Source of the DNA: DASWHR01 sp036398095
Lineage (GTDB): Bacteria; Actinomycetota; AC-67
DNA: 56,122 nucleotides
Reading direction: 5' to 3'
Assembly (NCBI GenBank): GCA_036398095.1
Contig: DASWHR010000065.1
Span: 1-56,122 of the forward strand
Position 1 is the stretch's first letter. Each line of letters begins with the position of its first letter. Of the stretch, positions 48,149-55,748 are shown piece after piece. The notes beneath the pieces were generated by a model that saw only the letters and a list, made by a program, of their open reading frames with translations, was not told the DNA's origin and searched no databases. Both the position numbers and the translations under genes were made by a program.

Positions 48149-49516
48149 CTACGCGTCCCTCGCGCAGCGGAAGCCGGCGAAAATCTGCCGCCGAACCGGC
48201 AGGTCCCAATTTCGGAACGTGGCGCGGACGGCGGCCGGATGCGTCGCCCACGATCCGCCGCGCAGCACCTTGGAGCGGGGCCCGAAGAAGACCGCCGAAT
48301 ACTCCGGGTACGGGAACGCGGTGAAGCCGGGATACGGAAGAAAATCGGAGGCGGTCCATTCCCAGACGTCGCCGATCATCTGCCGCGCGCCGATCGGACT
48401 GGCGCCGTCCGGAAACGCGCCGGCCGTGGCCGGCCCGAAGTGTCGCTGCCCCAGATTTGCGCGGCGCCCGGCGTCCGGATCGGCACCCCACTCAACACCG
48501 GGCTCTTCGTCGCCCCACGGATAGCGCCGCTTGCGCATTCGCTGCGGATCCCACGATGCCGCCGCTTCCCATTCGGCCTCGCTCGGCAGCCGCTTGCCGG
48601 CCCAGCGCGCATACGCGTCGGCTTCGTACCAACAGACGTGCTGCACCGGCTCGCCCGGCCGGAGCGATTCGACACGGCCAAAACGCACGACCGACCACTC
48701 CCCGTCGGACGCACCGGTGCGCCAGAACATCGGATGCTCCAGGCCGCCCTTGACGCGAGCGCGCCAGCCGCGCTCGTCCCAGAAGCGCGGCTCGTGATAG
48801 CCGCCGGCCTCGACGAACCGCCGAAACTGTCCGTTGGTGACCGGCGTCGCGTCGATGAAGAACGGCCGCAGTTCGACGGTGTGCGCACCGCGCTCGTTGT
48901 CGTAGGCCCACGGTTCGTCGTCGGTTCCGATCACGACTGGTCCGCCGGGGAAGAAGGCCTCGTCGGCGGGAAGCGGTGGCCCGGACGGCGGCGGCGGTGT
49001 GATGATCGGCGCGTAGCGCGCATAGCCTTCGCCGTCCATCAACTGCAGCGTCGCCAGGATGGTCTCGTCATGCTGATGTTCGTGCTGGATGACCATCCCG
49101 TAGACGAACGCGTCGCGCAGCAGCGGATCGTCCTCGCGCAAGTCGACGCGTTCGAGTTCGGACAGCACGCGCCCGCGAACGTCGGCAATGTATCGCCGCG
49201 CATCCGCCGGGCCGAGCAGCGGCAAGTTCGGTCGCGCGGCACGTGGATGCAGCGCGGCGTTGTACATGTCGTCGTAGCGGGGATCGACGGACTCGCGGCC
49301 GATGCCGCGGAGCAGCCAGATGTCCTCATAGTTGCCGACGTGTGCCAAGTCCCAGATGAGCGGCGACATGATCGGCGAATGCTGGCGGACCTGCTCGCCC
49401 TCCGGCAGCGGATCGATCAATCCGAGCGAGCGACTTCGCACGATCTGCAATTCGGCGGCGGCACGCTCGCGAAGCGCTTCGGGCGACGACCGGACGATCG
49501 GGGCGCGGACGTTCAT
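48149..49516 (-). CDS. egtB: Ergothioneine sulfoxide synthase EgtB
   Basis: 455 residues from the ATG overlapping the egtA stop (ATGA). The N-terminal DinB_2-type domain carries iron-ligand candidates in WDLAHVGNYE and IQHEHQHDETI. The C-terminal FGE-sulfatase (formylglycine-generating-enzyme-like) domain includes FFIDATPVTNGQFRRFVEAGGY, KRLPSEAEWEAA and VLRGGSWATHPAAVRATFRNW. It joins hercynine to gamma-glutamylcysteine with oxygen. Longer readings run antisense-like through egtA and are excluded. Confidence 0.95.
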   Translation of the reverse strand: MNVRAPIVRSSPEALRERAAAELQIVRSRSLGLIDPLPEGEQVRQHSPIMSPLIWDLAHVGNYEDIWLLRGIGRESVDPRYDDMYNAALHPRAARPNLPLLGPADARRYIADVRGRVLSELERVDLREDDPLLRDAFVYGMVIQHEHQHDETILATLQLMDGEGYARYAPIITPPPPSGPPLPADEAFFPGGPVVIGTDDEPWAYDNERGAHTVELRPFFIDATPVTNGQFRRFVEAGGYHEPRFWDERGWRARVKGGLEHPMFWRTGASDGEWSVVRFGRVESLRPGEPVQHVCWYEADAYARWAGKRLPSEAEWEAAASWDPQRMRKRRYPWGDEEPGVEWGADPDAGRRANLGQRHFGPATAGAFPDGASPIGARQMIGDVWEWTASDFLPYPGFTAFPYPEYSAVFFGPRSKVLRGGSWATHPAAVRATFRNWDLPVRRQIFAGFRCARDA

Positions 49517-50712
49517 CGGGACACCAGCACCGGCGGCGCCGGCTGCGCGAGCAACGCGTCGGCGGGACAGCGACCGCATGCGGTGAATGTGGCGGCGAAC
49601 CGCTCGACGGCGTCGATGGTCTCGTCGTCGGCGTCCAGGCGCGGCAACGCGTCGAAGGCCGCGGCGAAGCATTCGATGGCCGCGGCGCGAAACACCGGGC
49701 CGCTGACGCCGTCCCTCGCGGCTTGCATCCAGTGTCCCGCCAAAGGGCCGCATGCGCGCATCGCTCGGTCGGCTGCGGCGTCGTCGTCCATCAGCGCGAC
49801 TGTGGCCGCGATCGCGGCGCGCCACCACGGCGCCTGCTGCGCGTCCAGGAATCGAAGCTCGAGCCAGCCGCGCGCTCGCACCGGCGGGAAAAGTGTCGTC
49901 AGGTGATAGTCGAGGTCGTCGAGCGACGGATACAGGCCGGCGTAGCCGCGTTCGATCCACGAACCGAATGACACCGCAGATTCGGCCGGCACGAATCCGG
50001 CGCCGTCGCGCAGCATCATCACCTTGGCCCGCAACGCGTAGCGCGCCCACGCCGCATCCGCGTCGCCGCCGGCTTCCGCCGGATGCGTCCGCGAAGCGTC
50101 CATCTGCCACCAATTCGCCAGCCGCGTCGACCGCCATCCGCTCGGACGGCCGAGCGCGAAGGGAGAGTTCGCAAACGCGGCGGCGAGCACCGGTCCGATC
50201 GTGTGCGCGCGCGTCCATCGCGCATCGACACCGCCGGGGCCGCCGGCATCGACGTTGACTTGAATCGAGGCGGTGCCGCACATCATCCGGCGTCCCTCGG
50301 GACCGCCGGCGTCGAAGTATCGCTCCATCGCGTCGTAGCGCGGCCCAAAGACCAGCCGCCGGTCGCGCCGCACCGGATCCAGCCCCATGCCCAGCAGGTC
50401 GAGGCCGGCTCCGCGCAACGCGGCAGTAACGGCCGCCTCGTCGGCGGCGATCGCGTCGCAGATCTCCGCCAGGCGCCCGGGCTCGGAGCTGAGCTCGAGT
50501 TGCCCCCCCGGCTCGAACGTGACCCGGGTGCGGGTCGCGGCCGAAGCGAGGGTCGCGACCGTGTCGAGCGGCGGGCGGATCAAGCGGTCGGCCGGATTCA
50601 CGACAAGCCATTCGACCTCGGCGCCGGCGGCTCCACCCCGCGTCGTGAACGCATGCGCGCGCACATGCTCAATCGCGTCTTGCATCGTGATCGTTCGATC
50701 GGTCGCCGGCAT
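49513..50712 (-). CDS. egtA: Glutamate-cysteine ligase EgtA
   Basis: 399 residues of the GCS2 family. AEVEWLVVN near the start, TFEPGGQLELSS and the later RGWLELRFLDAQ are the conserved blocks for metal and substrate binding. It makes gamma-glutamylcysteine for EgtB. First gene of four that all overlap or abut, so translation is probably coupled. The 157-bp upstream gap has no SigB-type or DevR-type site that I can see. Confidence 0.93.
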   Translation of the reverse strand: MPATDRTITMQDAIEHVRAHAFTTRGGAAGAEVEWLVVNPADRLIRPPLDTVATLASAATRTRVTFEPGGQLELSSEPGRLAEICDAIAADEAAVTAALRGAGLDLLGMGLDPVRRDRRLVFGPRYDAMERYFDAGGPEGRRMMCGTASIQVNVDAGGPGGVDARWTRAHTIGPVLAAAFANSPFALGRPSGWRSTRLANWWQMDASRTHPAEAGGDADAAWARYALRAKVMMLRDGAGFVPAESAVSFGSWIERGYAGLYPSLDDLDYHLTTLFPPVRARGWLELRFLDAQQAPWWRAAIAATVALMDDDAAADRAMRACGPLAGHWMQAARDGVSGPVFRAAAIECFAAAFDALPRLDADDETIDAVERFAATFTACGRCPADALLAQPAPPVLVSR

Positions 50713-50869
50713 CAGCCGATCCTTCCCCTCGCGGGCCGGGTTCGCTCGGCGATCAGGCTAGCCGATCGGGTCACCCGACCGCCCGGTGCCCTCCTCGACC
50801 TTTGCTCGACTGCCGCCTTCTCCCATTCGCGGTCGACCGCGACGATCACCGCTCCCGCTCGGCGTCGAA

Positions 50870-51397
50870 CTAGTTCGCCGGAACGCCGGCGAAGGAAGGC
50901 GGGTCGCTGGCGGGAAACGACTCTTCGCCGGCCTCGTCCACCGCGCCGGCACCGGCGAGGCGGGTGCGCGGCTCGCCGGCGGCCAAGTCGGCGAACGCGG
51001 CGCCGGTCGATGCATTCAGCGTCCGCATCGGAATCGACGGCGCTTCCTCAATGGTGATCTCGCACGAGTCGGCGGTCGCTTCGGCGACCCGCCCGCCGGT
51101 CACGCTTCCGTCCGCACACACGACGAGCGCCTGAAGCGCGACGGACGGCTCCGCGCCCTCCAGGATGACGTCGCCCTCCAACAACACAAGATCAGCAGGG
51201 CAGGGAACCGTCGTTGCGTCGCCGGGTGGGAGGCGCATGACCGTCAAACGCGACAGTCGTCCACGGCCGCGAAGCGTTCCGGACTTGATCCCGGCCTGCC
51301 GGACGAGTCCGGCGAGTGAGGCAACGAGGGTCTCGTTGGATTCCAGACGAACGACGTGGGTGCGGCGGTCGCCGTGTTCGATGATCTTGACGTTCAT
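50870..51397 (-). CDS. PPC/DUF296-domain protein with acidic tail
   Basis: 175 residues. The first 120 form a PPC (DUF296) domain: RRTHVVRLESNETLVASLAGLV, SGTLRGRGRLSRLTV and LVLLEGDVILEG. Plants use it with AT-hooks; bacterial stand-alone copies are of unknown role and may trimerise. The C-terminal 50 residues are disordered and end in ESFPASDPPS, a short motif seen at the ends of many bacterial proteins. It lies 82 bp downstream of the DUF4383 membrane-protein gene on the same strand and could be in its SigB-driven operon. Confidence 0.75.
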   Translation of the reverse strand: MNVKIIEHGDRRTHVVRLESNETLVASLAGLVRQAGIKSGTLRGRGRLSRLTVMRLPPGDATTVPCPADLVLLEGDVILEGAEPSVALQALVVCADGSVTGGRVAEATADSCEITIEEAPSIPMRTLNASTGAAFADLAAGEPRTRLAGAGAVDEAGEESFPASDPPSFAGVPAN

Positions 51398-51479
51398 GGC
51401 TTCTCCGATTCTGGCGGAAGGCGCGGCGGCGAAGATGCGACGCCCGCCGAACGAGGCCGGCGGGCGTCGATCTCGACCG

Positions 51480-51989
51480 CTAGGCGACTTGATCCGTCGT
51501 CGAGTCGTCCATCACGACGCGCCGCTCACGGATCTCCATCGCCGGAGTCATCGCTGCGACGGCGATCGCGAGCGCTCCGATGATCAGATAGGCGACGCCG
51601 TTCGCGGTGGCCCAACCCAGTTCTTCGATCGGCTCGATGAGCGCGATCGCGCCTAACGCGATCAATGCCGCACCGAGGAACGTGCTCATGCCCCGCGAGG
51701 TCGACCGCGACACACCCGAGGCGACCGCGAGAATACCCATCGCGAGATGGATCAGCGCCAGCATCGGCGTCATCGAAAGGCCCATCAACTGAACGCGCGG
51801 CGACGTCATCGAATCGACTCCGCCCCGTGCGAGACCGACGGCGCCGAGCACGATGAAGAACACGCCGAAGGCGACGGCGAAGATCTGGCTGGCTCCATAC
51901 GGTTCACGGAGCGACGATGCTTCCGTTGCAGTGGCGGTATGGTCGCGGTGGCCGTGACGCCACCCCGATCGTCCGTGTGTAACCGTCAT
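51480..51989 (-). CDS. DUF4383-like four-helix membrane protein
   Basis: 169 residues from ATG 51989 (GAAGGAGGG upstream). After a basic His-rich N-terminus come four hydrophobic helices (about 35-53, 75-95, 103-120 and 125-145) with the family-style pattern LALIHLAMGILAVASG and GVAYLIIGA. Function unknown; related proteins are often found among general-stress genes. A SigB-type promoter lies 56 bp upstream. Confidence 0.75.
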   Translation of the reverse strand: MTVTHGRSGWRHGHRDHTATATEASSLREPYGASQIFAVAFGVFFIVLGAVGLARGGVDSMTSPRVQLMGLSMTPMLALIHLAMGILAVASGVSRSTSRGMSTFLGAALIALGAIALIEPIEELGWATANGVAYLIIGALAIAVAAMTPAMEIRERRVVMDDSTTDQVA

Positions 51990-52044
51990 GACCGAACCCT
52001 CCTTCGCATCGAAGCGGATGCGTGTCGACGTCTTCATCAAAAAC

Positions 52045-52070
52045 GTACCCGCGGCCGCTGGGCGGAAAAC
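52045..52070 (-). promoter_or_regulatory. SigB/SigF-type promoter of the DUF4383 gene
   Basis: On the minus strand GTTT (52070-52067), 16-bp spacer, GGGTAC (52050-52045). It is identical in -35, spacing and -10 to the STAS promoter at 45521. Confidence 0.75.
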
Positions 52071-52155
52071 GCGGATCCCTGAAGCAAGCCGGCTGTGCTC
52101 GAGCCCGATGCGACGGGACAAACCGGGTGCTTGCTCGTTGGGGGTTTTGCGAAAC

Positions 52156-52181
52156 GTTTCCGCCCGTGCAAGGCAGGGAAC
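52156..52181 (+). promoter_or_regulatory. SigB/SigF-type promoter of the KGG-repeat gene
   Basis: GTTT (52156-52159), 16-bp spacer, GGGAAC (52176-52181). The -10 ends 12 bp before the ATG at 52194, so the leader would be only a few bases long. Confidence 0.65.
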
Positions 52182-52193
52182 ATCTTCGGCGTT

Positions 52194-52481
52194 ATGAATA
52201 CATCTGGAAGCGAAGGACCTCAGGAGCGAACGGGTGAGGCGCGTCGCAAAATGACGCCGGCAGAAGCCGGAAGCAAGGGCGGACGCGCGACACGCGATCG
52301 CCACGGCAGCGATTTTTTCCGCAAGATCGGCAGCATCGGAGGCAGCCGGAGCGGTGGCCCCCGCCGCCACGGACGCCCCCTGTACGAGCGATCGCCGGAT
52401 CGGAGCCCGTCGGGCAACGGCAGCGAATCCGGTCGCAGCTCCGATCGGATAAGCGAGCGGGAAGACTCGAACCGCGGTTGA
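52194..52481 (+). CDS. KGG-repeat stress protein (GsiB-like)
   Basis: 95 residues. The central MTPAEAGSKGGRATRDRHG and FFRKIGSIGGSRSGG are KGG-type hydrophilic repeats as in the general stress protein GsiB and plant LEA-like proteins. The C-terminus is Arg/Ser/Gly-rich and disordered. Such proteins protect against desiccation or osmotic stress. GsiB itself is a SigB target in Bacillus, and here a SigB-type promoter is present, so context and family agree. A second ATG at 52251 (start of the KGG part) is an alternative start. Confidence 0.75.
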   Translation: MNTSGSEGPQERTGEARRKMTPAEAGSKGGRATRDRHGSDFFRKIGSIGGSRSGGPRRHGRPLYERSPDRSPSGNGSESGRSSDRISEREDSNRG

Positions 52482-52527
52482 TCGAGCAAGCGGCAAAATC
52501 AAGCAGTTCGAAACTTCCTCCCGGGAT

Positions 52528-52553
52528 GTTTGCCCCTGATTCGATCCGGGTAG
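52528..52553 (+). promoter_or_regulatory. SigB/SigF-type promoter of the secreted TIM-barrel-like gene
   Basis: GTTT (52528-52531), 16-bp spacer, GGGTAG (52548-52553), 48 bp before the GTG at 52602. Same -10 as at 43954. Confidence 0.75.
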
Positions 52554-52601
52554 ACATAAAGGCTTGCGCGAAGCAAGACCGCGCAGGCATCATCGCGCCC
52601 T

Positions 52602-53675
52602 GTGGGCCAGATTTCCCGGGGGCGGGTGATCGCCGGTGTCATCGCATCGATTCTGTTCGGAGTCGTTTCGACCTTCACGTCATCGTCCGGTTCGGCAGTG
52701 CATACGAGCATTGCCGCTCTTACGGAGACCGCGCGTGCGCCGCTTCGCCCCCAAAAGCCGCTGCCGAATGCGAGCAGCTCGCCGACGGCTGCCCCGGTAG
52801 CGCCGGCCAAGGCGCCTTCGCCGCTGCCCGGCAAGGGAATGTGGATCTACCGAATGGCGAAGGTCGCGGGCGGAGATGTCGAGCGCATCGCCGCACACGC
52901 CTCGATGCAGGGCCTGAGTCACATCTTCGTTCGTGTCGGCGGGCTTCGCGGCTTGGACACGCTGAGCGAAGCGGCGGCGATCCTCCCCGCGGCGCACGCA
53001 CGCGGCATCAAGGTGATCGCCTGGTACTTCCCTTACTTCAAGGACGTCGACGCCGACGTGGCCCGCAGCGTGCGGACGATCGAAACAACCGTCGACGGCC
53101 ATTCCTTCGACGGGTTCGCGGCCGACATCGAGTCGGCGAACGGGTCGAAGCTGAGCGCTCAGACGGCCGGCGCCTATTCGCGCGCGCTGCGCGCCCGCGC
53201 ACCGTCGGCGTACTTGATCGCCGTACCGCCCCGTCCGACGAAGCATGCGCTCGGCTATTTCCCCTACGACGCGACGATGCCGCACTACGACGCCATCGCG
53301 CCGATGGTCTACTGGTCGCGGTTCGACCCCGCGGAGAGCGTCGCATCGGCGATGCAGTTCCTGTCCAAGTACGGCAAGCCGGTTGCGCCGATCGGACAAA
53401 CCTACGACATGGGAGATGAGGGCGGGCCGCGCGGCAATCCGCCGCCGCATCAAATCTGGGCGTTCATGAAGGAGTCCCAGCGCCTCGGCGCCCCGGGCGT
53501 GTCCTTCTGGTCGTGGCAGCACGCCACGAGTCCCGACTGGTGGACGATCCGCTCGTATGAATGGACGACGACGGCTCTGCCGGCGCCGCCCGAGCCGTCG
53601 CTGCCGTGCCGGGTGTTTCTCGAGATGGTCCCCTCGCGACTCGCGAACGTGTGCCCGAGCCGGCCGGGTCGCTAG
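52602..53675 (+). CDS. Secreted TIM-barrel, glycoside-hydrolase-like protein
   Basis: 357 residues. A signal peptide or anchor (about 7-32) and a Pro/Ala/Ser linker precede a barrel-like domain that begins GKGMWIYRMAKVAGGDVERIA. HARGIKVIAWYFPYF and FDGFAADIESANG look like successive barrel strands with acidic residues at their ends. DAIAPMVYWSRF and PVAPIGQTYDMG resemble DUF4015/GH-type carbohydrate-active folds. The catalytic residues cannot be assigned with certainty. Under a SigB-type promoter; a cell-wall or capsule role is possible. Confidence 0.65.
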   Translation: MGQISRGRVIAGVIASILFGVVSTFTSSSGSAVHTSIAALTETARAPLRPQKPLPNASSSPTAAPVAPAKAPSPLPGKGMWIYRMAKVAGGDVERIAAHASMQGLSHIFVRVGGLRGLDTLSEAAAILPAAHARGIKVIAWYFPYFKDVDADVARSVRTIETTVDGHSFDGFAADIESANGSKLSAQTAGAYSRALRARAPSAYLIAVPPRPTKHALGYFPYDATMPHYDAIAPMVYWSRFDPAESVASAMQFLSKYGKPVAPIGQTYDMGDEGGPRGNPPPHQIWAFMKESQRLGAPGVSFWSWQHATSPDWWTIRSYEWTTTALPAPPEPSLPCRVFLEMVPSRLANVCPSRPGR

Positions 53676-54334
53676 CGAGCGATCAGCGCGACGCGCGCCG
53701 GCGCGCCATCGCAGCCGAGAATCTTCAGCGGCAGGCAGACCAAGTCGTAGCTGCCCGGCTCCACGCCGTCCAGGTCCAGACCCTCGATGATCGCGATGCC
53801 GGCGCGGAGCAACGCAACGTGCGTCGGATGGCCTTCGGCGCCTTTCTGCTCGACCGACAGAAAGTCCACGCCGACGGCACGCAGGCCACGATCGACGCAC
53901 CAAGCCGCGCCCGCGGGCGACAAGCACACGTACGACTCGGGGAACGCCGGGCGGCGTTCGCGCCACAGCCGGGAGTTGTCGCTCCTCAGCAGCAGACGCT
54001 CGACGCCGTCCGGAATGTTCAGACGGTCCAACTGCTCGCCGTCCAACGCGCCGGTCATGCCGCGCGCATCCGCCACGAAGGCTTCGCCGTTCATCGCCTC
54101 GATCGGAATCTCGTCCACCCCACCCGCACCCTCGATGAAATGAACGGGGGCGTCGACGTGGGTTCCGGTATGCGAACCGAGGATGAGCTCGGAGACGTTG
54201 GCGGTGTCACCGGCCGCGATACTCGAACGGCGACGCACCGCAACCGCGGGATCGCCCGGCCATGTGAGCATCTCCGACGAAATCGGGATCGACACGTCGT
54301 AGAAGCTTTTCACCCCAGCCGTCCCGTCCTTCAT
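53672..54334 (-). CDS. Cyclase-family metal-dependent hydrolase (kynurenine formamidase-like)
   Basis: 220 residues. The family metal motif H-x-G-T-H-x-D is present in SHTGTHVDAPVHF, with YDVSIPISSEMLTWPGDP at the start and GVDFLSVEQKGAEGHPTH later. Relatives hydrolyse N-formylkynurenine or cyclic amides; the substrate here is not known. Its stop is shared (CTAG) with the convergent barrel-protein gene, and its start overlaps the stop of the orphan DHp gene. Confidence 0.85.
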   Translation of the reverse strand: MKDGTAGVKSFYDVSIPISSEMLTWPGDPAVAVRRRSSIAAGDTANVSELILGSHTGTHVDAPVHFIEGAGGVDEIPIEAMNGEAFVADARGMTGALDGEQLDRLNIPDGVERLLLRSDNSRLWRERRPAFPESYVCLSPAGAAWCVDRGLRAVGVDFLSVEQKGAEGHPTHVALLRAGIAIIEGLDLDGVEPGSYDLVCLPLKILGCDGAPARVALIAR

Positions 54335-54546
54335 TGTGAGGCGGGGCCGGGAGCGAGCAGGCGGTCGATGAGCGATGCCATGCGCTCGACGTTGCGGCGG
54401 ATGGTGGCGATCAGCATCGCGCGCTCCTCGTCGCCGAGACCGATCTCTTCGAGTCGCTGCGCGTAGGCGCTGATGATCGCAAGGGGCGTCCGCAAGTCGT
54501 GGACGACCGTGAGAAGTTGTTCGTCCGGCCGCTCGGTGCCCCCCAT
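54331..54546 (-). CDS. Orphan histidine-kinase dimerisation (DHp/HisKA) domain
   Basis: 71 residues from ATG 54546 (GAAGGGATC upstream); a start at 54576 would add ten residues. The whole protein is one HisKA hairpin: LLTVVHDLRTPLAIISAYAQRL contains the phosphoacceptor His in the H-D-x-R-T-P form, and the second helix ends ERMASLIDRLL. There is no sensor and no ATPase domain, and the flanking genes leave no room for one. It could be phosphorylated in trans or act as a dimerisation decoy. Confidence 0.65.
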   Translation of the reverse strand: MGGTERPDEQLLTVVHDLRTPLAIISAYAQRLEEIGLGDEERAMLIATIRRNVERMASLIDRLLAPGPASQ

Positions 54547-54582
54547 GGCGATCCCTTCTCCCGCGCGTTCGCCCACGCAGGT

Positions 54583-55071
54583 TCAGACGACTTCACGCAA
54601 CAATCCGGTAACGACATCGTAGACGAATCCGCGCACGTTCTTGTGCGCGATGAACGGGCTTGCGTGAATACGGGCGATCGAGCGGCGAACGCTGTCGTCG
54701 GCGTCGGTGAACGTCTCCAGCGCGAACGGCGGTTCGGTGCCGGTCTCGGCCGCGATCTCGGCGCGAGCATGCTCTTCGCGGATGCGTTGCAAGCCGCAAT
54801 CGGTGTGGTGCACCAGAACGATCTCGCGCGTTCCCAGCATCCGCTGCGAGATCATCACCGAACGGATCACGTCGTCGGTGACGACGCCGCCGGCGTTGCG
54901 CACCACGTGCGCATCGCCCAGGTCCAAGCCGAGCGAGGCAAACACGTCGAGCCGCGAATCCATGCACGCGACGACCGTCAGCTTGCGCGCCGGCTGAACC
55001 GGCAGCGCGCCGGCTTCGAACGCACGGGCGTGCGCCGCGTTCGCTTCGACGATCCGATCGGCTTGGTCCAT
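54583..55071 (-). CDS. Beta-carbonic anhydrase
   Basis: 162 residues. Zinc ligands C36 and H89/C92 are visible in VVACMDSRLD and VHHTDCG, with the D38-R40 dyad of the beta class. It interconverts carbon dioxide and bicarbonate. The short length is that of the compact actinobacterial type. It lies 36 bp upstream of the orphan DHp gene on the same strand, and the cyclase follows, so all three may be one transcript. Confidence 0.92.
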   Translation of the reverse strand: MDQADRIVEANAAHARAFEAGALPVQPARKLTVVACMDSRLDVFASLGLDLGDAHVVRNAGGVVTDDVIRSVMISQRMLGTREIVLVHHTDCGLQRIREEHARAEIAAETGTEPPFALETFTDADDSVRRSIARIHASPFIAHKNVRGFVYDVVTGLLREVV

Positions 55072-55111
55072 CGGCGCGGCACTCTACCGAAGAAAGCGCA
55101 TGCGCATGCCG

Positions 55112-55597
55112 TCACTCGCGAATGGTGATCGTGCCGACCATCCCTGCGCCGTAGTGCCCGGGCACATGGCACCCGTACAAGACCGTTCCCGGTTCGGCGA
55201 AGCGCCACGACAGACTGCCCTCTTGTCCTGCTTGCAGACTGACGGCATTCGCGGCGTAGGAATGGGAGTGGCCGTCCGATGCTTCGGCCGCATGGGATGC
55301 CTGAAGAGCTTCGTCTCCCAGTACAAAGTCGTGCGGGATCTTGCCGACGTTGACGATATGGAAGGTGACGACCTCCCCGGCCGAGACCGTGATCGTGGGC
55401 GGGTCGAACCGCATCGAGTCGAGCAAGCGCACCTCGATCGTGCGCGTCGCGTCGGGCGGGAGCGCGGGCTTGCCGAACGCGAACTCGCCGCGCGCGCGAT
55501 CGGCGGCGGGCCGGGATGCGGCATCCTGCGTCGCGGATCCGCACGCGGACGCGACCAATGCAAGCACGATGGCAGCAGCGAACGTTCGTGGCGGCAT
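55112..55597 (-). CDS. Cupredoxin-domain lipoprotein
   Basis: 161 residues. The lipobox LVASAC places the lipidated cysteine at C19. The mature domain is a plastocyanin-like cupredoxin: H in KIPHDFVLG and the C-x4-H-x4-M set in GCHVPGHYGAGM make a type 1 copper site. It could be an electron carrier or copper chaperone for the copper enzymes of this genome (nitrite reductase, multicopper oxidase). AAAGGAGC precedes the ATG. A weak DevR-type box lies 77 bp upstream. Confidence 0.85.
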   Translation of the reverse strand: MPPRTFAAAIVLALVASACGSATQDAASRPAADRARGEFAFGKPALPPDATRTIEVRLLDSMRFDPPTITVSAGEVVTFHIVNVGKIPHDFVLGDEALQASHAAEASDGHSHSYAANAVSLQAGQEGSLSWRFAEPGTVLYGCHVPGHYGAGMVGTITIRE

Positions 55598-55674
55598 GAT
55601 TCAGGCTCCTTTCGTCGTTCCATATGATCGGAGTCATTCCGCGTCCGGGAGCGGGCCGGAGGCCCCCGATTCCG

Positions 55675-55689
55675 AGGGCCGGTTGACCG
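55675..55689 (-). promoter_or_regulatory. Weak DevR-type box upstream of the cupredoxin lipoprotein
   Basis: Minus-strand CGGTCAACCGGCCCT differs from GGGNCNNNNGGCCCT at the first base. A shorter palindrome, GGGCCGGAGGCCCC, lies at 55653-55666. The assignment is tentative. Confidence 0.35.
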
Positions 55690-55711
55690 TTTGGGGGCGG
55701 CGCGGCATAGT
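55683..55711 (+). promoter_or_regulatory. Sigma-70-type promoter of the thiolase gene
   Basis: TTGACC (55683-55688), 17-bp spacer, CATAGT (55706-55711), 37 bp before the ATG. An inverted repeat TACCC-GT-GGGTA (55712-55723) covers the probable transcription start and could be an operator. Confidence 0.5.
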
Positions 55712-55748
55712 TACCCGTGGGTAGCTTTTGAGATAGGAGAGGATTCCC

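Noticed and set aside
55689..55724. A possible SigB-type promoter before the thiolase (GTTT ... GGGTAG)
   Set aside because: The spacer is 26 bp, not 16; a sigma-70-like TTGACC-N17-CATAGT fits better.
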